Shown: positions 8,909-16,234 of the stretch, piece by piece | Numbering within the stretch: position 1 is the stretch's first letter | How the letters are laid out: each line of letters opens with the position of its first letter | From: Gemmatimonadaceae bacterium | Lineage (GTDB): Bacteria; Gemmatimonadota; Gemmatimonadetes; Gemmatimonadales; Gemmatimonadaceae | DNA length: 34,593 nucleotides | Reading direction: 5' to 3' | Assembly: GCA_037721215.1 (NCBI GenBank) | Contig: JBBJNV010000033.1 | Coordinates: 1-34,593, forward strand | Notes under the pieces: model-generated | The model's input: the letters and a program-made list of their open reading frames with translations, nothing else | Told to the model about the DNA's origin: nothing | The model's database searches: none | Made by a program: the position numbers and the translations under genes

Positions 8909-9229
8909 CACCGGCGATAAAGTCGCGGCGCTCCACGCGAGGAGAGCGGGAAACAGTATCGTCAGCCCATAGAGCGCCGCGGGCGGCACACTCATCACTC
9001 CACTCACCTGCGATGCGACAGAACTGACAGAGCCGCGCGTGGCGTGAAGGATCAGCAGCGATCCCCATCCGAATGCGGCGCAGGCCGCAGCAAATCTCCC
9101 GCGAGTGGCGACCGGAGAACCAAACATGCCCCACAGCGCGGCGACGACTGGAACAGCCCACCATCCGGCGCCGAAAGTCATTACAGCGAACGCTTCGGAC
9201 AGCAGCAGGAATTTCACGAACACGCGCAT
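8894..9229 (-). CDS. Small membrane protein coupled to acylase gene
   Basis: The 111-residue hydrophobic protein has about four predicted helices (FVKFLLLSEAFAVMTFGAGWW, VPVVAALWGMFG, FAAACAAFGWGSLLILHA, LYGLTILFPALLAWSAATL). I do not recognise a family. Its ATG at 9229 is one base after the TAA of the acylase gene, and the acylase end supplies the AGG ribosome site (CCAGGTAAG), so it is almost certainly co-translated as the third gene of the lipoprotein-acylase unit. The frame is open further upstream to 9277, inside the acylase gene, but the 9229 start is better placed. It overlaps the convergent gene by 15 bases. Confidence 0.7.
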   Translation of the reverse strand: MRVFVKFLLLSEAFAVMTFGAGWWAVPVVAALWGMFGSPVATRGRFAAACAAFGWGSLLILHATRGSVSSVASQVSGVMSVPPAALYGLTILFPALLAWSAATLSPVLRRR

Positions 9230-9230
9230 C

Positions 9231-11720
9231 TTACCTGGGAACGAGCGTAAGGCGCGATGCGACTCGCGCTCTGTCAATGTCAGCAGCGGTTTTCGGAAAC
9301 AGCACGCGATCGAGCTGGCCGGTGCTCCATTTCGTTAGGCGGTCGACATAGCGGGGGCTCGAGGGGGCGCCGGACTGTCCACCGGGATAGGTCGACCACG
9401 CGCGAACCTCAGGTCCGAGCTCGACCACCATTCGCCAGCTCGCGCCCTGAGTACCATCTCCGCCCGACGGACTCAGCGTTGACGGACCGCCCTGCACGGG
9501 AATACCCAGCTTCGAGAACGCAGGAATCTGCAACAGGTGATTGATGTTCGCCGTTCTGATCTTTGACCAGAGCCAGCCGTCCGAGTCAGAGGTTCCATGT
9601 GAGCGGGTCACAGTCACAAGGGCGGCGCCGAGGCTTGCGGTGAGTACTGCGTCGCGATCCTCCACTGCTGGGGTGCGCCGGTCGTCCCACCATACACTTC
9701 GCGGACTTTGCAGAAGTACCGCGAGAATCTGTGACTCGGGCAAGCTGCGCTTTCGGGCTGATTCTCCGGCGGTGGTATCTCCGATTAGCTCGTCCCACGT
9801 ACGCCTGGAAAGTTCATCCATCGCGGCCTCGAACAACACCGCGCGGCGGTTGGTTTTCTCGTAACGTCGGTTCCACTCCGCAAGGAGTGATGCGGCTTCG
9901 CGTATTTGTGCATTGCCGCGGCCTCCGCGGTCAGCGCGCGCGGCGGCGGCGGCGAGAAACGCGGGTACAAACACATCCGCGCGCGCGCTGCCGGGGTCGG
10001 TCTGGTAGCGGCGCATCTTGTCGGGAGTGAGCGAGGAGTCTTCCTGGAGGAGCTGAGTGATGCGCATCGCGCGCCACGGCGAGTACCAGTTGGAACCCAT
10101 GTAATGCTGGTTCAGCAAAGGGTCGACGGGTTGCTGATTTGCGGATGCCAGGTAACCCTGAGCGGGGTTGATCGAGTACGGATACGCCGAAAGTGGGATC
10201 GATCCGGTCCAGTCGTTCGCCGATGACGACCCGCTCCGGATTACATCGCCGCGCCCATCACCCGGCCGCGCAGGATACCTGCCCGACGACCGTATGGCGA
10301 TGGATCCGGATCTGTCGGCCACCAGCCCGTTTTGAGTCGGCGCAACGTAGTCCTCCATGGCGGTGAGCCATTCCTGCGCGTTACGGGCATGACCGAGCCG
10401 CATGAACACGTCAGTTTCGCGCGAGTTGTCGTATGCAGTCCATCGCATGGATAACCATTCGCCAAGCCTCCGTGTCATCGGCCCGCGGTGGGTGAAATAC
10501 AGAGTATCTATCCTGAGAACTGCTCCGTCGGTGCCGCGGTACGATTCAAGCCGGCGCTCGATATCCCGCCATTTGCCGTCCACCATGTACCGGGACGGGT
10601 GCGTCGTATCGTCGACCGTTTCAGCGTAGTAATCGTCGACGTCCGAACCCGTATTAGTGAACGTCCACGCGACATCGCGGTTGAAGCCGATTACCACTCC
10701 TGGAACACCTGGGAAGCCAGCCCCTGCAACGTCGAGTTTTCCCGGTACCGAGATGTGCATTTCGTACCAGACTGACGGCAGCGAAAGGTCGAGATGAGGA
10801 TCCCCGGCAAGGAGGGCGTGTCCGCTGGCAGTGCGGCGCGGCGACACCGCCCAGCTATTGCTTCCAATTGCGTCGCCGGACTCGCTGCGATGGCGAACAC
10901 CGAGTTCCTGGGCGAGCGTTTCCCTGGCGTTCAGTACTACCCGGGCCGCCGGGTTTCCCTTTCCAGGCTGCGGGATGGGAGAAGTATCGAACCGCGCAGT
11001 GCGGAGTCCATTCGGCTGAATCGGTAATTGAATGGGACTGTTGACCGGAAAAAGTGCATCCGCGGCTGCTTTACCGACGAGGCTCTCTGCATGAAGTCGC
11101 CGGAAGCTTGCATCGTTGAATCCGAGAGTCAGCGCCATGCGAGAGAAAAAGAAGAGCGAATGTATGGGCTCCCATGCTATCGGCCTTGTATTGAGGAGCC
11201 TGTATTCCACCGGCAGGTCTCGCGGACGCATTTGCGTTATCCACGCGTTGACTCCGTCAGCGTAGGCGCCGATGGCACGAAAGCCGGGTGACGACCGGAC
11301 GTAAGCGGCATACTTTCTTTCTGCGCCCCACACCAGTCCCAATGCGCGACTTCGCCGGTCGAGCTCGAGTGCCCGCGGCCCGGCCCACTCGGTCAGCCTG
11401 CCGGATGCCGCTCTTGTTTGCGCTTCCATCTGAAATAGCCGATCGCGGGCAACGACGAATCCAAGTGCCCGGTAGGCGTCATCTTCAGTTGCCGCAAAGA
11501 TGTGGGGGACACCCCGGTCGTCGAAGACAACCTCCACTCTTGCCGAGAGCCCCGGTAACCGGGCGTTGTCCACGGGGGCCAGTACCGCGGATGCCGCGGT
11601 GGACCAGACTCCGTTGGCCGGATCCAACAGGGGTCCGAGTGGTGGAAGCGGACCGATCGAGCTGAATCCGGCAAAAAGAAGCGCGGCAAGCATTATCGCC
11701 GCCGCGCCTTTCCTGATCAC
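9231..11720 (-). CDS. Penicillin-acylase-family Ntn hydrolase
   Basis: This 829-residue protein is a penicillin/cephalosporin/AHL-acylase-type amidohydrolase. It has an N-terminal hydrophobic export segment (residues 5-20). The alpha-chain pattern (FDDRGVPHIFAATEDDAYRALGFVVARDRLFQME) is at about 66-99. The self-cleavage point is in DAIGSNSWAVS, so Ser287 should be the beta-chain nucleophile after processing; GFNRDVAWTFTNTGSDVDDYY and the C-terminal LSPSGGDGTQGASWRMVVEL are further family blocks. The substrate cannot be told: beta-lactams, N-acyl-homoserine lactones or other amides are all possible. It probably acts in the periplasm. The GTG start at 11720 overlaps the upstream lipoprotein stop (GTGA), and the stop is one base from the next gene. 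Confidence 0.9.
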   Translation of the reverse strand: MIRKGAAAIMLAALLFAGFSSIGPLPPLGPLLDPANGVWSTAASAVLAPVDNARLPGLSARVEVVFDDRGVPHIFAATEDDAYRALGFVVARDRLFQMEAQTRAASGRLTEWAGPRALELDRRSRALGLVWGAERKYAAYVRSSPGFRAIGAYADGVNAWITQMRPRDLPVEYRLLNTRPIAWEPIHSLFFFSRMALTLGFNDASFRRLHAESLVGKAAADALFPVNSPIQLPIQPNGLRTARFDTSPIPQPGKGNPAARVVLNARETLAQELGVRHRSESGDAIGSNSWAVSPRRTASGHALLAGDPHLDLSLPSVWYEMHISVPGKLDVAGAGFPGVPGVVIGFNRDVAWTFTNTGSDVDDYYAETVDDTTHPSRYMVDGKWRDIERRLESYRGTDGAVLRIDTLYFTHRGPMTRRLGEWLSMRWTAYDNSRETDVFMRLGHARNAQEWLTAMEDYVAPTQNGLVADRSGSIAIRSSGRYPARPGDGRGDVIRSGSSSANDWTGSIPLSAYPYSINPAQGYLASANQQPVDPLLNQHYMGSNWYSPWRAMRITQLLQEDSSLTPDKMRRYQTDPGSARADVFVPAFLAAAAARADRGGRGNAQIREAASLLAEWNRRYEKTNRRAVLFEAAMDELSRRTWDELIGDTTAGESARKRSLPESQILAVLLQSPRSVWWDDRRTPAVEDRDAVLTASLGAALVTVTRSHGTSDSDGWLWSKIRTANINHLLQIPAFSKLGIPVQGGPSTLSPSGGDGTQGASWRMVVELGPEVRAWSTYPGGQSGAPSSPRYVDRLTKWSTGQLDRVLFPKTAADIDRARVASRLTLVPR

Positions 11721-12427
11721 GGATTCTTGACGGAGACCGGTGACAGTTTGAGGTGCAGGTTGTGGTTGATTCGAAGCCCTGCTATGCCTTCGGTTGGAAG
11801 CCCGGCTTTGCTGACCGACCCTACCTGCTTGCCGTTCACGATGAACTTGACCGCGTCATTCGTAACCTGCGCCGCCAGCGCGTAACTGGCCTTGCCGCCG
11901 CCATCGACCTTGGGGATGTCGGAATTGGCCGTCCACTTGACCACATCGCGGGTCTTCTCGCCCTCGCGAACCTTGACCAGCATTTCGCCGGTCCCGCGGA
12001 CGATGAAATAAGTGTAAGCCTGCGTGGGCTTGTCGAGATCGCGGCCACCAATGAACAGTCCGAACGCCTCGGGATGCGCCGGTTTCTCGAGTAGTTCGAC
12101 CGTCGTCATCGCGGTGTAGCTGCCCGCACCCACGTCCTTCGCAGCATAGAGAATATGAGCCGGCCCGGTAGTGACCTCGAACATACTCCCACCACTCGCG
12201 ACATATTTCGCGCCGGTGATCGCGGCGTCAGGCTTGTCGGTGCGAGCCGTGTATCCGGCTGGCACACCGGCTCCGCCGACAGCATCGCGGTCCGGGTCGT
12301 CCGTCATCGGCGTGGCGACAGCTCCCGTATCTGCGCGGACGGCCATTCCAGTATCAACTGCTTCAGGCGCGTCAGACGCCGTGCATGCGGCCAGCGCAAT
12401 CGCGGTGGCGATGAACAACCTCGTCAT
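11717..12427 (-). CDS. Lipoprotein with DUF1080/LamG-like domain
   Basis: The 236-residue product begins with a lipoprotein signal (MTRLFIATAIALAAC) with the lipidated Cys at 15. An Asp/Ala-rich linker follows to about residue 65. The remainder resembles a concanavalin-like beta sandwich: the pattern HPEAFGLFIGGRDLDKPTQ...YFIVRGTGEMLVKVREG is typical of DUF1080/LamG-type domains, which bind or act on glycans in some proteins. Function here is unknown. A clear AAGGAG ribosome site precedes the ATG at 12427. It is first in a translationally coupled set with the acylase (4-bp overlap), so it may anchor or assist the acylase at the membrane (inference). Confidence 0.78.
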   Translation of the reverse strand: MTRLFIATAIALAACTASDAPEAVDTGMAVRADTGAVATPMTDDPDRDAVGGAGVPAGYTARTDKPDAAITGAKYVASGGSMFEVTTGPAHILYAAKDVGAGSYTAMTTVELLEKPAHPEAFGLFIGGRDLDKPTQAYTYFIVRGTGEMLVKVREGEKTRDVVKWTANSDIPKVDGGGKASYALAAQVTNDAVKFIVNGKQVGSVSKAGLPTEGIAGLRINHNLHLKLSPVSVKNP

Positions 12428-12541
12428 TTCCGGTCTCCTTGTGGGGTCGCGGGAATATACATGCCTCCACCCGCGATGCTCGACCGCTGCTCCATCGCGC
12501 GCCTAGGAACGGCGCGACGGAACAGATGCCGATGGAGACCG

Positions 12542-12931
12542 CTAGCGAGCTTTTGGCTTTGCGGGCGGCGTCGACACGGCGGCGACTTCGCGCGCCAGCG
12601 ACTCGAGCACAGTCTGCAGCGTCACCGCCTGCTGTGCGACCACAACCTGCGCCGCCTTCACTGCGTTAGTTGCCAGCTTGATTGCGGCCACCTTCAGCTC
12701 CGGACTTTCCGTCGCCTTGCGCACTGCTTCCTGGACAGCTATCGAGAGTTGCTCCGCTGCACGCTGCACGTCCGCAACGGTGGCAGTGTCGCGTCGCGAG
12801 GCCGAAGTGTCCGGCAATACCGTCGGCGCTGGCGGGGACGTCTTCTGCGCCTGCACCGAGCCCGGAATCAGCGAAGCCACAACTACTGCAGCGATGGCCA
12901 CGATAGTCCGGATACCGAAACTGTTATGCAT
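12542..12931 (-). CDS. Small exported helical protein
   Basis: The 129-residue product starts with a signal peptide (MHNSFGIRTIVAIAAVVVASLIPGSVQAQ), with probable cleavage after VQA. The mature part is Ala/Val-rich and helical (VADVQRAAEQLSIAVQEAVRKATESPELKVAAIKLATNAVKAAQVVVAQQAV), ending in a Pro/Lys tail. I do not recognise a family. The frame extends to 13027, but the signal peptide fixes the start at 12931. The start is unusual: the AGGA ribosome site is separated from the ATG by an uninterrupted run of nine C residues (coding strand), so tract length could alter translation. Confidence 0.7.
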   Translation of the reverse strand: MHNSFGIRTIVAIAAVVVASLIPGSVQAQKTSPPAPTVLPDTSASRRDTATVADVQRAAEQLSIAVQEAVRKATESPELKVAAIKLATNAVKAAQVVVAQQAVTLQTVLESLAREVAAVSTPPAKPKAR

Positions 12932-12940
12932 GGGGGGGGG
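12932..12940. repeat. C9/G9 homopolymer tract in a translation-initiation spacer
   Basis: Nine G on the plus strand (nine C on the coding strand) lie directly between the AGGA ribosome site and the ATG of the small exported protein. Tracts of this kind slip during replication, and their placement would alter ribosome-site spacing. Variability is inferred, not seen. Confidence 0.7.
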
Positions 12941-13074
12941 TCCTGTTAGTTGTGATACGCGCTGGAGTTCCGGGCCTTTTACACCGACGTCCGGATTGCG
13001 TGCCATCCCCTCGTGGGTCCTGGCCATCGTTGGACAGCAGCAGCGAAGAATTGGTTTCCCGTCGAAGAGACGGC

Positions 13075-14178
13075 CTATCGACGGGCTTTCGCCTTACTCG
13101 TGATTCCTGACCGCGAAGCCGAAGCAACCCGCTTGGCCTTTGACGCGTTGCGGCTCCTGGCAGCGCGTGCACGGGACGCCTTCGAACCGCGGATCCGGCG
13201 GTTCGAGCTAGCCAGCCGTCCGCCAGTGACCCAGCGCGCGCGGCTTCCTCTCACGTCGATATGGGCGAAGGGCCCGTGCGAGCCGGTGGCATGGTAGAGG
13301 CCAAGGCCCCCAAGCAGATCCGGATAGGCGCGCTCCACCCTTTCAACGGCGGCGAGAATCACTCGCGTATCACTGATGTTCACCCGTCCATCATTATTGA
13401 GATCGTCCATGCGGCCATCGTGATTGCTGTCGATGAAAATGTCGGCCGCGTCACCGAACTGGTGTCTGCTGTCGCGTGAGCGGCCACTGTTGTCGCCGAG
13501 CGCGATGTTATACTGCGGCGTTCGAAATCCCGAGAGCACCTCGACGTTGCGGACGGGCACGCCGTGCGCCTGGAGATCCTGAATCACGAGCTCGAGCTTA
13601 TCGAGCAGTGGCTCCCTCAGAACGAGATACTTCGGCCACACGTTCTGCTGATCGTGAGTGAGAAAGTCTCGCAGCCGGAAGTGCTGCGAGATCCGGGTTT
13701 CCTGATTTTCGCGGGTGACTTCGATGAATCCCTCAGGATTCTGATACGCCTCGGAACGCGCCATGCCATTTTCATTCGGCCAGAATCCAACGCGGTAAGA
13801 GCCGACAGAACCTGCGATCTTGTCGCGGAAGGACCGCATGGTGATAAGCGAAAACCGGCCGACAGAGCTGGCCCCTGCGACCTCCTCGATGCCGGGGAGC
13901 ATCTTCGATGTGTAGTTGAGGCTGCCGGCAAGGGGCGTTACGGACATTGCGCGCGGCGGAGCGACGAATCGCGCCAGCAGCTTCCCGCTTCTGCCGGCAA
14001 GCGCTCCGACAACCGAGCGAAGACTGGTGCTGTCGACCAGGGGCACCCTTCCAAGCGCCGCGAGATCAGGATTTACGATGACTTGTGCTGCCGTAAAGGC
14101 CGGGTACGCTAAGGCCGCGGCCGAGAAGGCGCAAAGAATTGCGGCATTGAGACATCCGCGATGTCCGGGAGCGTACAT
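13075..14178 (-). CDS. M15-family (DUF882/D-Ala-D-Ala carboxypeptidase-like) peptidase with EF-hand insert
   Basis: The 367-residue exported protein has a signal peptide (cleavage near residue 31, FTAAQ). Residues about 165-310 form a peptidase M15 zinc domain: SGFRTPQYN (216-224), His239 and Asp246 in RHQFGDAADIFID, and His306 in FAHIDVRG supply the metal and catalytic residues. Such enzymes cut or remodel peptidoglycan peptides. Between the second and third zinc ligands is an acidic insert with two overlapping EF-hand-like loops (Asp250/Asn252/Asp254 and Asp259/Asn261/Asp263/Asp270), a probable calcium site. The last 45 residues are strongly basic (Arg, Lys, Ser, Ala), which may bind cell-wall polymers. 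The ATG at 14178 follows a GAGG site. Confidence 0.85.
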   Translation of the reverse strand: MYAPGHRGCLNAAILCAFSAAALAYPAFTAAQVIVNPDLAALGRVPLVDSTSLRSVVGALAGRSGKLLARFVAPPRAMSVTPLAGSLNYTSKMLPGIEEVAGASSVGRFSLITMRSFRDKIAGSVGSYRVGFWPNENGMARSEAYQNPEGFIEVTRENQETRISQHFRLRDFLTHDQQNVWPKYLVLREPLLDKLELVIQDLQAHGVPVRNVEVLSGFRTPQYNIALGDNSGRSRDSRHQFGDAADIFIDSNHDGRMDDLNNDGRVNISDTRVILAAVERVERAYPDLLGGLGLYHATGSHGPFAHIDVRGSRARWVTGGRLASSNRRIRGSKASRARAARSRNASKAKRVASASRSGITSKAKARR

Positions 14179-14276
14179 GAATGGCCTCGTCGGCAGATGT
14201 CCTCGCAGCGCAGCGGAGTAAGGCTACCTGGCATTGACGAACCGTCCCGCGAAGCGTCACTTCCCCCCGGCCGCGA

Positions 14277-14651
14277 TCAGGTGCACGTGATAAGGCCGGC
14301 AGAGGATGAGGAACACGTTTTGGTGGTAAGAGTATGGCTTGCGGATGCGCTCCAGCCCGGCGGAGGACCAGCAGCCGCCGTGGCTGTTACGTCCACATTC
14401 TGGGACGCTACGAAACCCTGCATCGACGCGGGGTTGGCGCTCGTTCCCGAGAAATAAAGTCCGGAGCTATCGGCCGCGTAGCTTTCCTCGTACGTGGCAA
14501 GATTGCGGAGATCGGATTTCATCGCAGCTACATAGGCTTTTTCCTTGACGCCGGCAAATTTCGGAATCGCGATTGCGGCGAGTACGCCAATAATGACAAC
14601 CACGACAAGAAGTTCAATAAGGGTGAAGCCCGGCCTGATATTGGTTCGCAT
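14277..14651 (-). CDS. pilA: Type IV pilin
   Basis: The 124-residue product has a prepilin leader (MRTNIRPG) cut before Phe9 of FTLIELLVVVVIIGVLAAIAIP, the standard methylated N-terminus with Glu5 of the mature protein. The helix continues through KFAGVKEKAYVAAMKSDLRNL, followed by a short globular part with a terminal Cys pair (Cys113, Cys123) that could form the usual D-loop disulphide. A GGGAG ribosome site precedes the ATG at 14651. No other pilus genes are nearby, so assembly machinery must be elsewhere. It could be a major pilin or a pseudopilin; length and the Cys loop favour a type IVa pilin. Confidence 0.9.
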   Translation of the reverse strand: MRTNIRPGFTLIELLVVVVIIGVLAAIAIPKFAGVKEKAYVAAMKSDLRNLATYEESYAADSSGLYFSGTSANPASMQGFVASQNVDVTATAAAGPPPGWSASASHTLTTKTCSSSSAGLITCT

Positions 14652-14734
14652 CTGTCACTCCCTGGAAAAGAAGTGAAGCTACAAGCGCCCGGTCCAGGGG
14701 CAGCATGAAATCGCCGCGCGAGGTATTTTTTCTC

Positions 14735-14752
14735 CGCGACGTTCCCGTCGCG
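14735..14752. promoter_or_regulatory. Perfect inverted repeat between pilin and transhydrogenase genes
   Basis: CGCGACG (14735-14741) and CGTCGCG (14746-14752) flank a TTCC loop in the 126-base divergent region. It is not a terminator for either strand, because the adjoining T6 run is on the wrong side. It could be an operator for one or both divergent genes, or a hairpin in the pntAA leader. Confidence 0.35.
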
Positions 14753-14777
14753 AGGACAAATCGCAACGAGGCGTTGA

Positions 14778-15935
14778 ATGCGAATCGCGGTACCAGCCGA
14801 AGTTCAGAAGGGCGAGAAGCGGGTTGCGCTCGTGCCGGAAGTCGTGGCATCGCTGGCGAAGGCTGGCCACTCCATAGAAGTTCAGTCGGGTGCGGGGCTG
14901 CGCGCCGGATTCACTGACGAAGCGTATTCAGCGGCTGGGGCAACGGTTGTCGGAGACGCAGGGGCTGTCTACCGCGGCGCGGAGATGGTTCTCAAGGTGC
15001 AGCGTCCGGAACGAACGGAGTTCGGCAGCAGCGAATTCGATTTGCTGCGTGACGGCTCGGTGCTGATCGGACTGCTCAATCCCGCCGGCGACCCATCGTT
15101 CTTCAGCGATCTCGCCAGGCGCGACATAACTGCATGCAGCATGGAACTGGTACCGCGCACCACCAGAGCGCAGATGATGGATGCGCTCTCGTCACAGAGT
15201 ACGGTTGCCGGTTACAAGGCAGTCCTGCTGGCTGCCAACGCGCTGCAGAAATTTTTTCCGATGCTGATGACCGCCGCGGGCACGGTGCGGCCAGCGAAGG
15301 TGCTCGTCGTCGGAGCTGGCGTAGCCGGGCTTCAGGCAATTGCGACAGCAAGGCGGATCGGCGCTGTCGTAGAAGCGTTCGATACACGACCAGTTGTAAA
15401 GGAGCAGGTGAAAAGCCTTGGCGCGACATTTGTCGAGCTTGACGTAGGGTCAGATGATGCACAGGACGCCGGCGGCTATGCCAGGGAGCTGAAGGAAGAA
15501 CACATCCGCCGCGAGATGGAACTGATTCACAAGCACGCGCTCCTTGCCGATGTGATAATCACCACCGCGCTCGTGCCCGGCAGACGGGCCCCCTTACTGG
15601 TCTCCGCAGAGACAGTAGCTGCGATGAAACCGGGATCAGTCATCGTTGATCTTGCCGGCGAGCAGGGCGGCAACTGCGAGTTAACGGTACCAGGACAGCA
15701 TATCGAGCAGCACGGGGTGACGATCATCGCCCCTTTGAATATTTCCAGTGAACTTTCGTTTCATGCCAGCCAGATGTATTCGCGAAACATCGCGGCGCTG
15801 GTAACCCATCTGGCGCCCAACGGGCAACTCGAGTTGAATCTCGATGATGATATCACGAGTGCCGTGTGTGTCACTGCGGCGGGCGCGGTACGCAACGAGT
15901 CAGTCGTCAACCGCATGAAAGAGTCAACCTCATGA
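14778..15935 (+). CDS. pntAA: NAD(P) transhydrogenase subunit alpha, domain I part
   Basis: This subunit binds NAD(H) in the proton-translocating transhydrogenase, which reduces NADP+ with NADH using the proton gradient. The 385-residue protein is soluble. Visible blocks are the N-terminal MRIAVPAEVQKGEKRVALVPE, the Rossmann motif VLVVGAGVAGLQAIATARRIGA and the conserved EAFDTRPVVKEQVKSLGA. A GAGG site precedes the ATG. This is the three-gene arrangement in which the alpha chain is split: the membrane part is encoded next, and its start overlaps this gene's stop by 4 bp (ATGA). The gene diverges from the pilin gene. Confidence 0.95.
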   Translation: MRIAVPAEVQKGEKRVALVPEVVASLAKAGHSIEVQSGAGLRAGFTDEAYSAAGATVVGDAGAVYRGAEMVLKVQRPERTEFGSSEFDLLRDGSVLIGLLNPAGDPSFFSDLARRDITACSMELVPRTTRAQMMDALSSQSTVAGYKAVLLAANALQKFFPMLMTAAGTVRPAKVLVVGAGVAGLQAIATARRIGAVVEAFDTRPVVKEQVKSLGATFVELDVGSDDAQDAGGYARELKEEHIRREMELIHKHALLADVIITTALVPGRRAPLLVSAETVAAMKPGSVIVDLAGEQGGNCELTVPGQHIEQHGVTIIAPLNISSELSFHASQMYSRNIAALVTHLAPNGQLELNLDDDITSAVCVTAAGAVRNESVVNRMKESTS

Positions 15936-16234
15936 GCGTGGAGCTGGTGCTCGGCATCTATGTTTTTGTTCTCGCGATGTTCGTTGGATTCGAGGTCATT
16001 GCGCGGGTGCCGTCCGTGCTTCACACCCCATTGATGTCTGCCACCAATGCCATTCACGGCATTGTCGTGCTTGGTGCGATGCTCGTCGCTGGTGCCGCCG
16101 ACACTCCCCTGCTTCACGCACTTGGATTCATTGCGGTTGTGTTTGGCGCTGCCAATGTATTCGGCGGGTTTGTCGTCACCGACCGGATGCTCGAGATGTT
16201 CCGCAAGAAGGAGCGGGATAAGCCCCATGACTGA
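15932..16234 (+). CDS. pntAB: NAD(P) transhydrogenase membrane subunit (alpha 2)
   Basis: The 100-residue product supplies the first membrane helices of the transhydrogenase proton channel. Its helices (VLGIYVFVLAMFVGFEVI, TNAIHGIVVLGAMLVAG, ALGFIAVVFGAANVFGGFVV) and the end motif GGFVVTDRMLEMFRKK are those of PntAB. The frame is open from 15866, but the ATG at 15932 overlapping the pntAA stop is the true start. The gene overlaps pntB by 8 bp. Confidence 0.93.
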   Translation: MSVELVLGIYVFVLAMFVGFEVIARVPSVLHTPLMSATNAIHGIVVLGAMLVAGAADTPLLHALGFIAVVFGAANVFGGFVVTDRMLEMFRKKERDKPHD

